Counted from the first letter of the stretch, positions 23,351-33,411 are shown. The stretch: DNA of 64,000 nucleotides from Comamonadaceae bacterium (GCA_947447355.1 CANFJF010000002.1:49381-113380), one strand, 5' to 3'. Made by a program: numbers and translations. Notes: generated by a model from the letters alone, not told the origin.

Positions 23351-25732
23351 GTGCCCTCAAATTATTTAGCGGCGGCTTTAGCCGCGTCCTGTCCAATGCA
23401 TGGCCACAAGCTCGGCTTAGCGTTGACCCCGCTGTCCTTGTCGATGGTCTTGGTTTTTTCTGGCTCGGCCCTTGCGCAAAGCGACGCTCAGGTCAAGTCG
23501 TTAGGCGTGGTGACGGTCACCTCTGGTCAGCCTTCCTCGCTGCCAACGCAAATCCCGACGACGATGGAAAGCGTGACGGCCGCGCAAATTGCCGAGACCA
23601 TCAACGCGACCGACAGCGAAGATGCGCTCAAGTACCTGCCCAGCCTGTCCGTGCGCAAGCGCTACATCGGTGACTACAACCATGCGGTGCTGGCCAGTCG
23701 GGCCTCAGGCGCCAACAATCCGGCGCGCAGCGCGGTGTACGCCGATGGGATTTTGTTGTCTAACTATCTGGGCAACTCAGCCACCAATGCGCCGCGTTGG
23801 GGCATGGTCACGCCGGAAGAAATAGAACGCGTCGATGTGATGTACGGCCCGTTTTCGGCTGCCTATCCCGGTAATTCAGTGGGCGCTGTGGTCGACTATG
23901 TGACGCGGATGCCGACTCAGTTTGAGGCCTATGTCAAAGCCACGGCCTTTAACCAAGACTTCAAAATCTACAACACCAACCAACATTTTGGTGGCTCCAA
24001 CGCCAGTGCCAGTTTGGGGAGCAAGTCAGGCGACTGGTCTTACTGGCTGACCATGAGCCACACGGACAGCAGCGGCCAGCCGATGGTGTTTTCTGCGGTA
24101 GCACCGACAGCTTGCACGACGCCGGTTTGCGGCACGGGTGGTGTCGGCGGGACCAGTACACGCGTCAACGGAATCTTTGATGCATTCGGCACCGATGGAA
24201 AACGCAAAGATATTTTGGGTACCACGACCCAGTACCACACGGTGCAAGACCAAGCCAAACTGAAAGTGGCTTACGACGTGTCCTCCACCATGCGGGTCTC
24301 TTATGTGCTGGGTGCGTGGGACAACACGAGCAGAGGCACGCCAGACTCCTACCTGACGAATGCCGCGACAGGCGCACGCGTTTACGCCGGCACTGTCAAC
24401 AATGGCGTCAACTCATACACCGTACCGTCGTTTGGTGGAACGCAAGAATCGATCACGCATTACATGCACGGCTTGTCGGTCAAAACGAATACACAAGGCG
24501 TCTTTGACTGGGAAGTCGCGGCGAGTCTTTACGACTATGCGAAAGACCAAAACCGCGCATCGGGCGTTAGCCAGACCAGTACCTTGTACACCGGCGCTGG
24601 CCAAAAAGTTCTCGATCAAGGTGGCACGGGTTGGAACAACGTCGCACTCAAAGGCACTTGGCGGCCTGAAGGCGTGAAGGGTGCACACGTGATGGATTTC
24701 GGTTTCCAGCAAGAAAACTACACGCTTAAAACGCTGACCTCCAACACCACGGGTGACTGGACGACTGGCGCCCCCACCACGGTACAAAGCCAAGCTGGTG
24801 GCAAGTCACAAATGCAAAGCATCTACGCGCAAGATGCATGGGCTTTCGCGCCACGTTGGAAGACAGTGCTGGGCCTGCGCGCCGAAGACTGGAGCACCAG
24901 CAACGGCTACGTGGGCACCACAGGGGCGCCGACGGCTTATGCCAGTAGGCAGGAGACTAACTTTTCTCCGAAAGCGGCACTGTCGCATCAATGGGCGCCT
25001 GATCTGGTGATCAAGGCGTCGACAGGGCGTTCATTGCGCATGCCCACGGTTCAGGAAATGTATGGCAACACATCCATCGGGGGAACTGCCTTCCTGAACG
25101 ATCCTAATTTGCGGCCCGAACGTTCATGGACGTCTGAGTTGAGTGCAGAAAAAGACGTGGGTGTCGGTATCTTGCGGGTGACTGGCTTTACCGAGAACAC
25201 GCATGATGCGATTTATTCACAAACAAGCACGTTCACGGACAACGTGCAGCGGACCTTTGTTCAGAATATCAAGCGCATGCAAAGCAACGGCGTCGAAACG
25301 GCTTTCTTCGGTAGCGATGTCTTCAAGCGCGGCTTAGACATGTCGGGCAGCGTCACCTATGTCGATTCGCGCATCAAGGAAAACGACGGTCAGGTCTTGG
25401 TGGCCGGTGACACCATCGACAAGGTCCAGCCGCGCGTGCCCAAATGGCGTGCCAATGCACTGGCCAATTATCACTGGGATGACAAGCTCAGCACATCGGT
25501 TGGCGCTCGCTACAGCGGCCCTCAGTTCGGCTCTCTGAACAATGCAGACACCAACGGTTTTGCTTACACCGGCGTGAGCAAATTCTTTGTGGTGGATGTG
25601 CGCGCGCGCTACAAGGTCGACCGCCATTGGACGGTCGCTGGAGGCGTTGATAACTTGAACAACGACAAGTACTGGAACTACCACCTGTACCCGATGCGGA
25701 CGTTTTTTGCAGAAGTTCGATACGCCCATTGA
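23351..25732 (+). CDS. TonB-dependent outer membrane receptor (first of two)
   Basis: A 793-residue receptor with an N-terminal signal ending near SALAQ, a plug domain (TINATDSEDALKYLPSL, MYGPFSAAYPGNSVGAVVDY near residues 170-190) and a beta-barrel ending in an aromatic residue-rich strand (MRTFFAEVRYAH). I place the start at the GTG at 23351 because a GGAGAA site sits before it; an upstream in-frame TTG at 23327 is less likely. It imports a metal chelate using TonB energy. Its stop is followed within 24 bases by the PepSY membrane protein gene, so the two are co-expressed. Ligand unknown; copper or an iron chelate is likely. Confidence 0.88.
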   Translation: MPSNYLAAALAASCPMHGHKLGLALTPLSLSMVLVFSGSALAQSDAQVKSLGVVTVTSGQPSSLPTQIPTTMESVTAAQIAETINATDSEDALKYLPSLSVRKRYIGDYNHAVLASRASGANNPARSAVYADGILLSNYLGNSATNAPRWGMVTPEEIERVDVMYGPFSAAYPGNSVGAVVDYVTRMPTQFEAYVKATAFNQDFKIYNTNQHFGGSNASASLGSKSGDWSYWLTMSHTDSSGQPMVFSAVAPTACTTPVCGTGGVGGTSTRVNGIFDAFGTDGKRKDILGTTTQYHTVQDQAKLKVAYDVSSTMRVSYVLGAWDNTSRGTPDSYLTNAATGARVYAGTVNNGVNSYTVPSFGGTQESITHYMHGLSVKTNTQGVFDWEVAASLYDYAKDQNRASGVSQTSTLYTGAGQKVLDQGGTGWNNVALKGTWRPEGVKGAHVMDFGFQQENYTLKTLTSNTTGDWTTGAPTTVQSQAGGKSQMQSIYAQDAWAFAPRWKTVLGLRAEDWSTSNGYVGTTGAPTAYASRQETNFSPKAALSHQWAPDLVIKASTGRSLRMPTVQEMYGNTSIGGTAFLNDPNLRPERSWTSELSAEKDVGVGILRVTGFTENTHDAIYSQTSTFTDNVQRTFVQNIKRMQSNGVETAFFGSDVFKRGLDMSGSVTYVDSRIKENDGQVLVAGDTIDKVQPRVPKWRANALANYHWDDKLSTSVGARYSGPQFGSLNNADTNGFAYTGVSKFFVVDVRARYKVDRHWTVAGGVDNLNNDKYWNYHLYPMRTFFAEVRYAH

Positions 25733-25755
25733 TCTATTTTCAAACAAGGATAAAG

Positions 25756-27117
25756 ATGTCAATAGACTGTCCATCAACTCGAACAGCGCGCCGTCGCAGT
25801 CTGCTTTGGCGCCTGCATTTTTGGTCCGCGTTGATCGCATCGCCATTTGCCGTGATCGCTGCGAGCACGGGCTTGCTGTATGTCTTCACGCCGCAAATTG
25901 AGAGCGCTTTGTACGCGCACTTGGACGCGGTGACACCGCAGGCACAAGTCAAACCGCTGGACGATGCTGTCGACGCGGCGCAACAAGCCATGCCGGCGGG
26001 TTGGGTGCTGCACTCGGTGTCGCCCGCGCAAGATGCGGATGACAGTGTCAAGGTGGCGTTCATGCCGCCCATGGCTATGCCGCAGGGTGGCCATGCCGGT
26101 CATGGCGACGCTGGCCACGCGGGCAAAAGCGCACCGGCTTTTTTACGCCCTAGTTTTGGTTTCCCTTCGCGTTCCACCGTGGTCTACGTCAACCCGTATT
26201 CAGCCGAGGTGCTCGGTCAGTTGCCGCAAGCTGACCGCTTCAATGTCTGGGCCCGCAAGCTGCATTCAAGCTTGCAGCAGCCCGACCGTTGGCGCTGGAT
26301 GATTGAGCTGGCCGCCAGTTGGCTGATGGTGATGCTGGTGACCGGCGTCTTTTTATGGTGGCCCAGCACGGGGCAGTCGGCCTTGCCGCAAGCCGGTGCC
26401 AAAGGGCGCGTGGCTTGGAAGCAATGGCATTCATTTATCGGTGCCACTCTGGGGCTCATGAGCGCCGTGATGTTGACCACCGGCCTGACGTGGAGTCAGT
26501 ACGCCGGCGGTCAAGTGAGGTTGGCGCGTGACGCGGCCGGCCAAACCTCGCCGCGCATTCCAGCGCAATTCAAATCTACGATGACGCCGGGCCAAGCCGC
26601 CTTGAGCTGGGAGCAAGCATCGCAAGCCATTCGGCAGCAGGCGCCGCAGGTGTCTATGCAAATCATGCCGCCGAAAGGCCCCACCGGGGTGTGGCGTGCC
26701 AACCAGTTGGAACGTGGTGACCCAACCAAGCGCTTTGACTTGCTGCTCGACGGTTACAGCGGTGCCGGTTTGTATGTCAGCGGCTGGAAAGAGGAGACCC
26801 TCTTCGGCAAGGCCACGGGCATTGGGATTCCTTTCCACCGGGGTGAGTTTGGCTGGTGGAACCAAGCCTTGCTGTTCATCTTCGGTGCGGGCGTGCTGTT
26901 CTCGATCATGTCCGGCTGGGTGATGTACTTTCAGCGCCGCGCTCTTGGCTTGGTGGGTTTGCCAAAACTACTGCCCGGCGCTTGGCGCTGCGTGAGCCCG
27001 TGGGCAGGCTTGGGCGGCTTGGTGATGCTGGTGGCCATGCCGCTGTTGGCCGCTTCTGCGGTGGTGGTGGTGTTGGCTGAAATCTGGTTGGGCTGGCGGG
27101 CAAGCAAGGCAGCGTGA
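25756..27117 (+). CDS. PepSY-associated transmembrane protein (PiuB-like) with a His-rich insert
   Basis: The 453-residue protein starts at the ATG at 25756, with AAGGA just before, rather than at an upstream TTG that overlaps the receptor stop. It has hydrophobic spans near residues 25-45, 185-210, 230-255, 375-400 and 420-445, and PepSY-type periplasmic segments (RKLHSSLQQPDRWRWMIEL). These proteins are thought to reduce or transport iron taken up through a TonB receptor. Near residues 104-125 is an unusual GGHAGHGDAGHAGK stretch that could bind metal ions. It lies between two TonB receptor genes. Confidence 0.85.
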   Translation: MSIDCPSTRTARRRSLLWRLHFWSALIASPFAVIAASTGLLYVFTPQIESALYAHLDAVTPQAQVKPLDDAVDAAQQAMPAGWVLHSVSPAQDADDSVKVAFMPPMAMPQGGHAGHGDAGHAGKSAPAFLRPSFGFPSRSTVVYVNPYSAEVLGQLPQADRFNVWARKLHSSLQQPDRWRWMIELAASWLMVMLVTGVFLWWPSTGQSALPQAGAKGRVAWKQWHSFIGATLGLMSAVMLTTGLTWSQYAGGQVRLARDAAGQTSPRIPAQFKSTMTPGQAALSWEQASQAIRQQAPQVSMQIMPPKGPTGVWRANQLERGDPTKRFDLLLDGYSGAGLYVSGWKEETLFGKATGIGIPFHRGEFGWWNQALLFIFGAGVLFSIMSGWVMYFQRRALGLVGLPKLLPGAWRCVSPWAGLGGLVMLVAMPLLAASAVVVVLAEIWLGWRASKAA

Positions 27118-27138
27118 AATTTCAGATGTCATCAGGGG

Positions 27139-27157
27139 CTCATTGATAATCAGTTTT
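27139..27157. promoter_or_regulatory. Fur-box-like site before the second TonB receptor
   Basis: The core TGATAATCA (27144-27152) equals the central nine bases of the Fur consensus and is its own near-palindrome. Scoring the 19-base window gives 12 matches by eye. It lies 25 bases before the ATG at 27182, so it overlaps the promoter or leader region. Iron control is inferred. Confidence 0.4.
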
Positions 27158-27181
27158 TTTAGCAGACTCTTCTGTTTACCA

Positions 27182-29254
27182 ATGTTCCCCCGACATGTCT
27201 GCTTATTGCTGATGGCCAGCTTTGTCAACGAAGGCCAAGCGCAAGACCAGCATCTTCCAGAGGTCGAGGTTTTCGGCCCGCGTGATGCAAGCATCGGCAC
27301 CGCAGACAGCGCCAGCGAAGGCGCTGCAGACTTGGCTTCATTCCGGGCCCGCCCCAAGTTAAGACCCGGCGACATCGTCGAAGCTGTACCCGGCGTCGTG
27401 GCCACCCAGCATTCTGGGGACGGCAAAGCCAACCAGTATTTTTTGCGCGGCTTCAACCTTGATCACGGCACTGACTTCACCATCACCGTGGACGGTATGC
27501 CGATCAATATGTCGACCCATGCGCATGGGCAAGGCTTCGCTGATCTGAACTTTTTGATGCCTGAACTGGTCTCTGGCGTTCGCTACAGAAAAGGCCCTTA
27601 CTTTGCTGAGTCTGGCGACTTCTCATTGGCCGGCAGCGCTTCCATGGACTACGTCAGCCGCCTGGAGGCGCCATTTGCCGAAGTGACTGTGGGCGCTCAC
27701 AACTATCGGCGCATTCTGATGGCAGGTTCAAAAACCGAGCAAGACCACACATGGCTCGGTGCCGTCGAGGTCGGCAGCAACAATGGGCCATGGGACTCAC
27801 CAGAAAACTTACGCAAACTCAACGCCCTCGTGCGGTTCTCATCTGGGTCGCCCACACGCGGCTTCAGCATCACCGGCATGGCTTATCAAAGTCAATGGAA
27901 CTCGACCGACCAAATCCCGCAACGCTTGATCAACGACGGCTCACTCTCCCGTTTCGGCACACTCGACCCCAGCGATGGCGGCAACACGCAGCGCTTGAGC
28001 CTGTCGGGCAAGTGGTTTGACAACGGACCCAACACCAAAACCCAACTCAGTGCCTACGCGATTGACTACCGCTTTGACTTGTTCTCAAACTTCACCTACG
28101 CGTTAGACAACCCTGTCAATGGCGATCAATTTCAGCAAACAGACCACCGTCATGTCTTTGGCGCGCAGGCGTCGCACAGCGTCGGCAACCAACTGTTGGG
28201 CCTGGACGGGATGGCCAGTTTTGGGGCCCAGTGGCGCGGTGACCGGATTGGCGAGCTGGGTCTTTATAGAACCGAGGCGCGTCAGATTTTGTCTACTGTG
28301 CGCAATGACGCTGTCTCGCAAGATCTGTTTTCTATTTACGGTCAACAACTGCTGAATTTCAGTGACCGCTGGCGGGGCTACTTGGGTGTTCGGGGCGACA
28401 CCCTCCAATACGACGTGCAAGGCCGTGAACGGCTTTACGGCGCTGCCAACTCAGGTGCCGGACAAAGCACACTCGTCAGCCCCAAAGCGGGCTTGGCATT
28501 CACCTTGACACCCAGCGCCGAGCTGTACTTGAACGGCGGCGTCGGCTTTCACAGCAACGACGTGCGCGGTGCGACGATCACGCTAGACCCGCAAACCGGC
28601 TTGCCCGCAGACAAGGTGCCAGCCCTGGTGAAAGGAACCGGTGCTGAGGTCGGCTGGCGCTTCAAGCCGGATGAAAACTTGAGCCTGACCGCGTCGCTCT
28701 GGAAACTCCATCTCAACTCCGAGTTGGTCTTCGTCGGCGACGCCGGCACGACTGAAGCTGGCCGGGCCAGCAGCAGGCGGGGCGTTGAAGCGACATTGCG
28801 CTGGCGCGTGAATCCGCGCTGGCGCTTGGAGCTGGATGGGGCTTTGTCGCGCGCCAGTTTGACCGGCAACGCCCCTGTGGGCGAAGGCAACTATGTGCCC
28901 AATGCGGTTGAACAAGTAGTGGCCTCAGGCGTGACCCACACGGACGGACGCTGGACAACGTCTTTGCGTTGGCGCTACATGGGGCCGCGCGCCTTGGACA
29001 GCCTCAACGTGGTGCGCTCAAGCGCCACATCCCTGTTAAGTTTGGGCACACGTTATGCGGTTAACAAGCGGCTGTCGTTGGGCGTGGATGTTTTCAACCT
29101 GACCGGTAAAAATGGCAACGACATTGACTATTTTTACGCGTCTTGCACCGCTGGCGAAGTCAGCAGTGGCCGCTGTGGCGGCGGCATAGCCGACCGGCAC
29201 GTGCACCCGATGGAGCCGCGCACCGTTCGGCTCAGTGCGCGGATGGGGTTTTGA
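27182..29254 (+). CDS. TonB-dependent outer membrane receptor (second)
   Basis: A 690-residue receptor. The start at 27182 gives MFPRHVCLLLMASFVNEGQAQ, a short signal sequence; a TTG at 27143 and an ATG at 27209 are alternatives. The mature start has a TonB-box-like LPEVEVFG. The plug contains DIVEAVPGVVATQHSGDGK, RGFNLDHGTDFTITVDGMP and FADLNFLMPELVSGVRYRKG, a pattern shared by a widespread proteobacterial receptor group whose ligand is unsettled. The barrel ends with RTVRLSARMGF, a proper C-terminal aromatic residue. It ends 38 bases from the convergent hemL gene. Confidence 0.87.
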   Translation: MFPRHVCLLLMASFVNEGQAQDQHLPEVEVFGPRDASIGTADSASEGAADLASFRARPKLRPGDIVEAVPGVVATQHSGDGKANQYFLRGFNLDHGTDFTITVDGMPINMSTHAHGQGFADLNFLMPELVSGVRYRKGPYFAESGDFSLAGSASMDYVSRLEAPFAEVTVGAHNYRRILMAGSKTEQDHTWLGAVEVGSNNGPWDSPENLRKLNALVRFSSGSPTRGFSITGMAYQSQWNSTDQIPQRLINDGSLSRFGTLDPSDGGNTQRLSLSGKWFDNGPNTKTQLSAYAIDYRFDLFSNFTYALDNPVNGDQFQQTDHRHVFGAQASHSVGNQLLGLDGMASFGAQWRGDRIGELGLYRTEARQILSTVRNDAVSQDLFSIYGQQLLNFSDRWRGYLGVRGDTLQYDVQGRERLYGAANSGAGQSTLVSPKAGLAFTLTPSAELYLNGGVGFHSNDVRGATITLDPQTGLPADKVPALVKGTGAEVGWRFKPDENLSLTASLWKLHLNSELVFVGDAGTTEAGRASSRRGVEATLRWRVNPRWRLELDGALSRASLTGNAPVGEGNYVPNAVEQVVASGVTHTDGRWTTSLRWRYMGPRALDSLNVVRSSATSLLSLGTRYAVNKRLSLGVDVFNLTGKNGNDIDYFYASCTAGEVSSGRCGGGIADRHVHPMEPRTVRLSARMGF

Positions 29255-29292
29255 GCGTACGTCCGTTTGTCACGGCTTGATTGCTTGGCTTT

Positions 29293-30618
29293 TCAGCGCG
29301 CCGCAAAAAACCGCGCAGCCGCAGCCACAGTGGCTTCAATGTCTTCAGCGGTGTGTGCTGCGCTGACAAAGCCGGCCTCATACAGCGCTGGTGCGAAATA
29401 CACGCCGCTGTCCAGCATGGCGTGGAAGAATTGGTTGAAGGCTGGGCTGTCGGTGGTCATCACGGTGCTGTAGTTTTGCGGCAGCTTGTTGAGCAAAAAG
29501 AAGCCGAACATGCCGCCTTCGCTGTCGCCGCAAAAAGGCACACCGGCTTGGTTGGCCGCTTGCGTCAAGCCGGTCACCAAACTTTGGGTACGGGCGCCCA
29601 GCGCTTCGTAAAAGCCGGGTTTTTGCAGTTCGCGCAGGGTGGCCAGTCCGCAGGCGGTGGCGACCGGGTTGCCCGACAGCGTGCCGGCTTGGTAGACCGG
29701 GCCTTGCGGTGCGAGTTGTTCCATGACCGCGCGCTTGGCGCCAAAAGCCGCGAGTGGCATGCCGCCGCCGATGACTTTTCCCATCACCGTCATGTCGGGC
29801 TCAAAGCCCGGAATGAGTTTGGCGTAGACGCTTTGCGCGCCGCCCAAAGCCACCCGAAAACCGGTCATGACTTCGTCAAACACCAGCAGCGCACCATATT
29901 GCGTGCAAAGCTCGCGGCAGCGCGTCATGAAGGGCACGCTGGCGCGCACGAAGTTCATGTTGCCGGCGATCGGCTCGATCATCACGCAGGCGAGTTCTTT
30001 GCCGTGCAGGCTGAAAGCTTCTTCCAGCTGAGCCACATTGTTGTATTCCAACACCAGTGTGTCGCGCACGACTTCAGGCGGTACGCCAGCGCTGGTTGGG
30101 TTGCCGAAAGTCGCCAAGCCCGAGCCGGCTTTGACCAGCAATGCATCGGCATGGCCGTGGTAGCAGCCTTCAAACTTGATGAACTTGTTGCGGCCGGTGG
30201 CACCGCGTGCCAAGCGCAGCGTGCTCATGGCGGCTTCGGTGCCGGAACTGACGAGCCGGATCATGTCAATCGACGGCACCAGCTTGATGATTTCTTCCGC
30301 CAACTCGACCTCGCGCTCGGTGGGTGCACCAAAGGAAAAGCCATCGAGGGCGGCTTTCTGCACAGCTTCGAGCACCGCCGGGTGGCCGTGGCCGAGGATC
30401 ATCGGGCCCCAAGAGCCGATGTAGTCGATGTAGCGCTGGCCGTCAGCATCCCAAAAATAAGCGCCTTGCGCACGCTGTACAAAGCGCGGCGTGCCACCAA
30501 CGGCTTTGAAGGCCCGCACAGGGGAGTTCACTCCGCCAGGAATAACTGCCTTGGCGCGTTCAAAAAATGCGTCGTTGCGGGACAAAGTAGGGGCTGCGGA
30601 ATCAGTGTTTTGTGCCAT
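29293..30618 (-). CDS. hemL: Glutamate-1-semialdehyde 2,1-aminomutase
   Basis: HemL makes 5-aminolevulinate, the heme precursor, in the C5 pathway. The protein has [10 protein letters not shown] near residue 29, [18 protein letters not shown] near 120, and [16 protein letters not shown] ahead of the PLP lysine in [15 protein letters not shown] near residue 265. The start is placed at the ATG at 30618 (MAQNTDSA) rather than an upstream ATG at 30633. It overlaps the end of thiD by 17 bases, so it is co-transcribed with it. Length is normal (about 430-440). Confidence 0.96.
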   Translation of the reverse strand: MAQNTDSAAPTLSRNDAFFERAKAVIPGGVNSPVRAFKAVGGTPRFVQRAQGAYFWDADGQRYIDYIGSWGPMILGHGHPAVLEAVQKAALDGFSFGAPTEREVELAEEIIKLVPSIDMIRLVSSGTEAAMSTLRLARGATGRNKFIKFEGCYHGHADALLVKAGSGLATFGNPTSAGVPPEVVRDTLVLEYNNVAQLEEAFSLHGKELACVMIEPIAGNMNFVRASVPFMTRCRELCTQYGALLVFDEVMTGFRVALGGAQSVYAKLIPGFEPDMTVMGKVIGGGMPLAAFGAKRAVMEQLAPQGPVYQAGTLSGNPVATACGLATLRELQKPGFYEALGARTQSLVTGLTQAANQAGVPFCGDSEGGMFGFFLLNKLPQNYSTVMTTDSPAFNQFFHAMLDSGVYFAPALYEAGFVSAAHTAEDIEATVAAAARFFAAR

Positions 30619-31549
30619 TCGGGGGGACGTCAAAAGAGGGGGTCGAGATCATCGGATCTGAAGGGGAGGAGGGTTCGTCGGCGTCATCTGCGTCGTCGGC
30701 TTGCGCCCAGAACATACGGTCGGGTATCAAGTGGCCCATGCCGGGCTGAAAGCCTGCGTTCAGGCTTTGGTCAAGATAGGTCAGAGCTTCAGTGGTGGCG
30801 CTCTGCAAGTCATGTCCGTTGGCCAGCAGGGCCGCTAGGGCCGCGCTGAGGGTGTCACCTGCGCCAGCAAAAACCGCATCGAAATGCTCGAATTTCTCGC
30901 TGTACAAAACGCTTTGCGGCGTGGCCAGTACGTTCTCAATGAACTGCTCGGCAGCTGGAATGCCGGTGACCAGGGTGTAGGGCACGCCCAGTTCGCCCGC
31001 AGCCTTGGCGATGTCGCGCGCGCTCGGACTTTTGTCGCCCGACCAGTCGGGCAGCAGCCAGCGCCAAAGCGTGCTGTGGTTGCCGGTGAGCAGGGTGGTT
31101 TGTGGCAACAAGAGTTCGCGAAAAGCATCAAGGTAGCTGTCGATCTGGTCTTCTTCCCACCACGACAGGTTGGGCATGTAAGCGACCAGCGGCGCTTCCG
31201 CGTAGTCGGAGGCAATTTCGGCGATGGCGCTGACGTTTTCAGGGCTGCCCACAAAGCCGACCTTGATGGCGCTGACGGGCATGTCTTCCAGCGCGGCTCT
31301 GGCCTGCGCCGATACGGCATCGTCGTCAAAGGCAAAGTGGTCCAAGATTTCCGCGGTGTCGCGTGAATAAGCGCCCGTCACGATGGCCAAGACGTGGCCG
31401 CCTGCCGAGGCCATGGCCAGGATGTCAGCACTCAAGCCGCCAGCGCCGCTGGGGTCGCTGGCGTTGAAGCTCATGACGCAGGCGGGTGCGCTGTCGACCG
31501 TGTCTAGGTCTGGCGTGAGGTCTGCGGGGGGAGTCAGGGCTTGTGGCAT
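30602..31549 (-). CDS. thiD: Hydroxymethylpyrimidine/phosphomethylpyrimidine kinase
   Basis: ThiD phosphorylates hydroxymethylpyrimidine in thiamine synthesis. [23 protein letters not shown] near residues 25-45 and the [20 protein letters not shown] motif near 235 are clear ribokinase-type signatures. I take the ATG at 31549 ([11 protein letters not shown]), because the longer 31642 start would run into the divergent rubredoxin region. The C-terminus carries an extra acidic stretch ([14 protein letters not shown]), which is odd for the family. It overlaps the start of hemL. No thiamine riboswitch is seen upstream. Confidence 0.9.
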   Translation of the reverse strand: MPQALTPPADLTPDLDTVDSAPACVMSFNASDPSGAGGLSADILAMASAGGHVLAIVTGAYSRDTAEILDHFAFDDDAVSAQARAALEDMPVSAIKVGFVGSPENVSAIAEIASDYAEAPLVAYMPNLSWWEEDQIDSYLDAFRELLLPQTTLLTGNHSTLWRWLLPDWSGDKSPSARDIAKAAGELGVPYTLVTGIPAAEQFIENVLATPQSVLYSEKFEHFDAVFAGAGDTLSAALAALLANGHDLQSATTEALTYLDQSLNAGFQPGMGHLIPDRMFWAQADDADDADEPSSPSDPMISTPSFDVPPNGTKH

Positions 31550-31652
31550 GTGCGGTGTTATTTGGCTGAGGATTTTGCCGACATGACAAAAGGCACCGCC
31601 TCGCCGATACAATTCTTTGATTGATTCTATTCGCGAAAGCAAAGTAAACGCT

Positions 31653-31832
31653 GTGACTACAACTGCAACAAAGACTTGGATGTGCCTGATCTGTGGCTGG
31701 CTCTACGACGAGGCCGCAGGCGCGCCTGAGCACGGCATTGAGCCAGGCACCCTGTGGGCCGATGTACCCATGAACTGGACCTGCCCTGAGTGTGGCGCGC
31801 GCAAAGAAGATTTCGAGATGGTCAATATCTAA
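31653..31832 (+). CDS. Rubredoxin
   Basis: The 59-residue electron carrier starts at GTG 31653 and runs TTTATKTWMCLICGWLYDEAAG-like, with two CxxC pairs (CLICG and CPECG) coordinating one iron. The sequence MNWTCPECGARKEDFEMV is the standard rubredoxin C-terminus. A TTG at 31617 would extend it by 12 residues but lacks support. It may transfer electrons to an alkane hydroxylase or reduce peroxide; the neighbours do not tell. It is divergent from thiD. Confidence 0.93.
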   Translation: MTTTATKTWMCLICGWLYDEAAGAPEHGIEPGTLWADVPMNWTCPECGARKEDFEMVNI

Positions 31833-31859
31833 AGTTGGCCGACCTTGGCCGGATTTGAC

Positions 31860-33338
31860 TCAGGCCAAGGTCTTCTTGACCACCGCATACCGCGCCAACG
31901 TGCGCATCCGTGCTTCTGCATGCTGCACCAGCGGCATCGGGTAATTCTTTCCTAATTCAACCCCTGCGGCGGCTAACTCCAGCGGCGCTGCTTCCCATGG
32001 GCTATGCAAAGCGTTGCCCTGCAGGCCAGCCAGCACCGGCAGGTACTTGCGGATGAACTTGCCGTCAGGGTCGAACTTCAAGCTCTGGCTGACGGGGTTG
32101 AAAATACGAAAGTAAGGCTGCGCGTCACAGCCGCTGCTCGACGCCCATTGCCAGCCGCCGTTGTTGGCCGATAGGTCAAAGTCATTCAATTTTTCGGCAA
32201 AGTAACGCTCACCGCGCCGCCAGTCAATGCCCAAGTCTTTGATCAAGAAGCAGGCCGCGACCATGCGCAACCGGTTGTGCATGTAGCCGGTCTGGTTGAT
32301 CTGCGCCATGGCGGCATCTACCAGCGGATAACCGGTGCGGCCTTCGCACCAAGCGGCAAACAGTGCATCGGCTTCAACGCCGGTTTCCCACTGAATAGCG
32401 TCGTAATCAGGCTTGAAGGACGCTTCAGCCACGTGCGGGAAATTGCTCAAAATCTGCGCATAGAAGTCCCGCCAGATCAGCTCGCTCAACCAAACGGTGG
32501 CACCGGCGCTGCCTGCGAGCTGGCGTTTCAGTGCTTCGGCGGCCAGCTGGCGAATCGACACCGTGCCAAAGCGCAGGTGCACGCCTAGGTAACTCGGCCC
32601 TTTGACGGCCGGAAAGTTGCGACTGTCTTCGTAGTCGTCGATGCGCTGTAAAAATTCTTCAAACAGCTGGGCACCGCCCGAGATGCCGGCGGGCAGTTTC
32701 AGCGCCTGCAAGTTGCTGGCCTCGAATCCGATCTGGCTCAGCTTTGGTACTGGCTTGGCGTCGGCCGGCTTGTTGGCCAGCGCTGCGGCATGGGCCTTGA
32801 TGGCGTAAGACTGCAAGTAATAGCTGTCGACCTTTTTCAGCCAGCTGTTCTTGTAGGGCGTGAAAACGCCATAAGGCTTGCCGCCTTGCGTCAGCAGTTC
32901 AGTCCTTTCAAACACCACATGGTCTTTGAAGCTGTGAAAGGCCACGCCGTGGGCGGTCAAGCTGTTGGCAACCAGTGCGTCGCGTTGCATGGCTTGCGGT
33001 TCGTCGTCGTGGTTGGTGAAGACCGCTTGCACCTGCAAGGCTTGCGCCTGCTGCTGCACCGCTGTGCTGGCCCAGTCGTGCACCACCAGCAGCCCGGCGT
33101 TATTCACCCCGTGCGGCTCGGCCAGTGCTTGCAGTGCGGCGTCAAGCTCGGTCAGCGATTGCACGATGAAATCAACCCGCCGGTCTGCGCGCGGCAGCTT
33201 GTCGAGAATCTCGCGGTCCAGCACGAAAAGGCAGAAAACCTGACGACAGGTGCTCAGGGCGTGGTGCAGTGCGGCGTGGTCATGCGCCCGCAGGTCGCGG
33301 CGGAACCAGACCAGTCCGCGCTCGTATTGTTTGCTCAT
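31860..33338 (-). CDS. phrB: Deoxyribodipyrimidine photolyase
   Basis: The 492-residue protein repairs UV-induced pyrimidine dimers using blue light. The N-terminal photolyase domain starts LVWFRRDLRAHDHAALHHAL. The FAD-binding domain contains WLSELIWRDFYAQIL, HNRLRMVAACFLIKDLGIDW and NGGWQWASSSGCDAQPYFRI, the class I CPD photolyase signature. Length is normal. It converges on the rubredoxin gene and is divergent from yqgE. Confidence 0.95.
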   Translation of the reverse strand: MSKQYERGLVWFRRDLRAHDHAALHHALSTCRQVFCLFVLDREILDKLPRADRRVDFIVQSLTELDAALQALAEPHGVNNAGLLVVHDWASTAVQQQAQALQVQAVFTNHDDEPQAMQRDALVANSLTAHGVAFHSFKDHVVFERTELLTQGGKPYGVFTPYKNSWLKKVDSYYLQSYAIKAHAAALANKPADAKPVPKLSQIGFEASNLQALKLPAGISGGAQLFEEFLQRIDDYEDSRNFPAVKGPSYLGVHLRFGTVSIRQLAAEALKRQLAGSAGATVWLSELIWRDFYAQILSNFPHVAEASFKPDYDAIQWETGVEADALFAAWCEGRTGYPLVDAAMAQINQTGYMHNRLRMVAACFLIKDLGIDWRRGERYFAEKLNDFDLSANNGGWQWASSSGCDAQPYFRIFNPVSQSLKFDPDGKFIRKYLPVLAGLQGNALHSPWEAAPLELAAAGVELGKNYPMPLVQHAEARMRTLARYAVVKKTLA

Positions 33339-33411
33339 GACGAGGATGTTAGCTGGCCGCTGGCCGTTTTAATCAGAACCCGACCGCTGTTCGTCACGTA
33401 AAATTGCGCGC

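Noticed and set aside
29281..30849. Plus-strand open frame of 522 codons over hemL and the end of thiD
   Set aside because: Exact shadow of hemL on the opposite strand. The translation has scattered Cys/His/Arg and no family motif.
31550..31652. Thiamine riboswitch before thiD
   Set aside because: No THI-box-like conserved segments are seen in the short divergent gap between thiD and rubredoxin.
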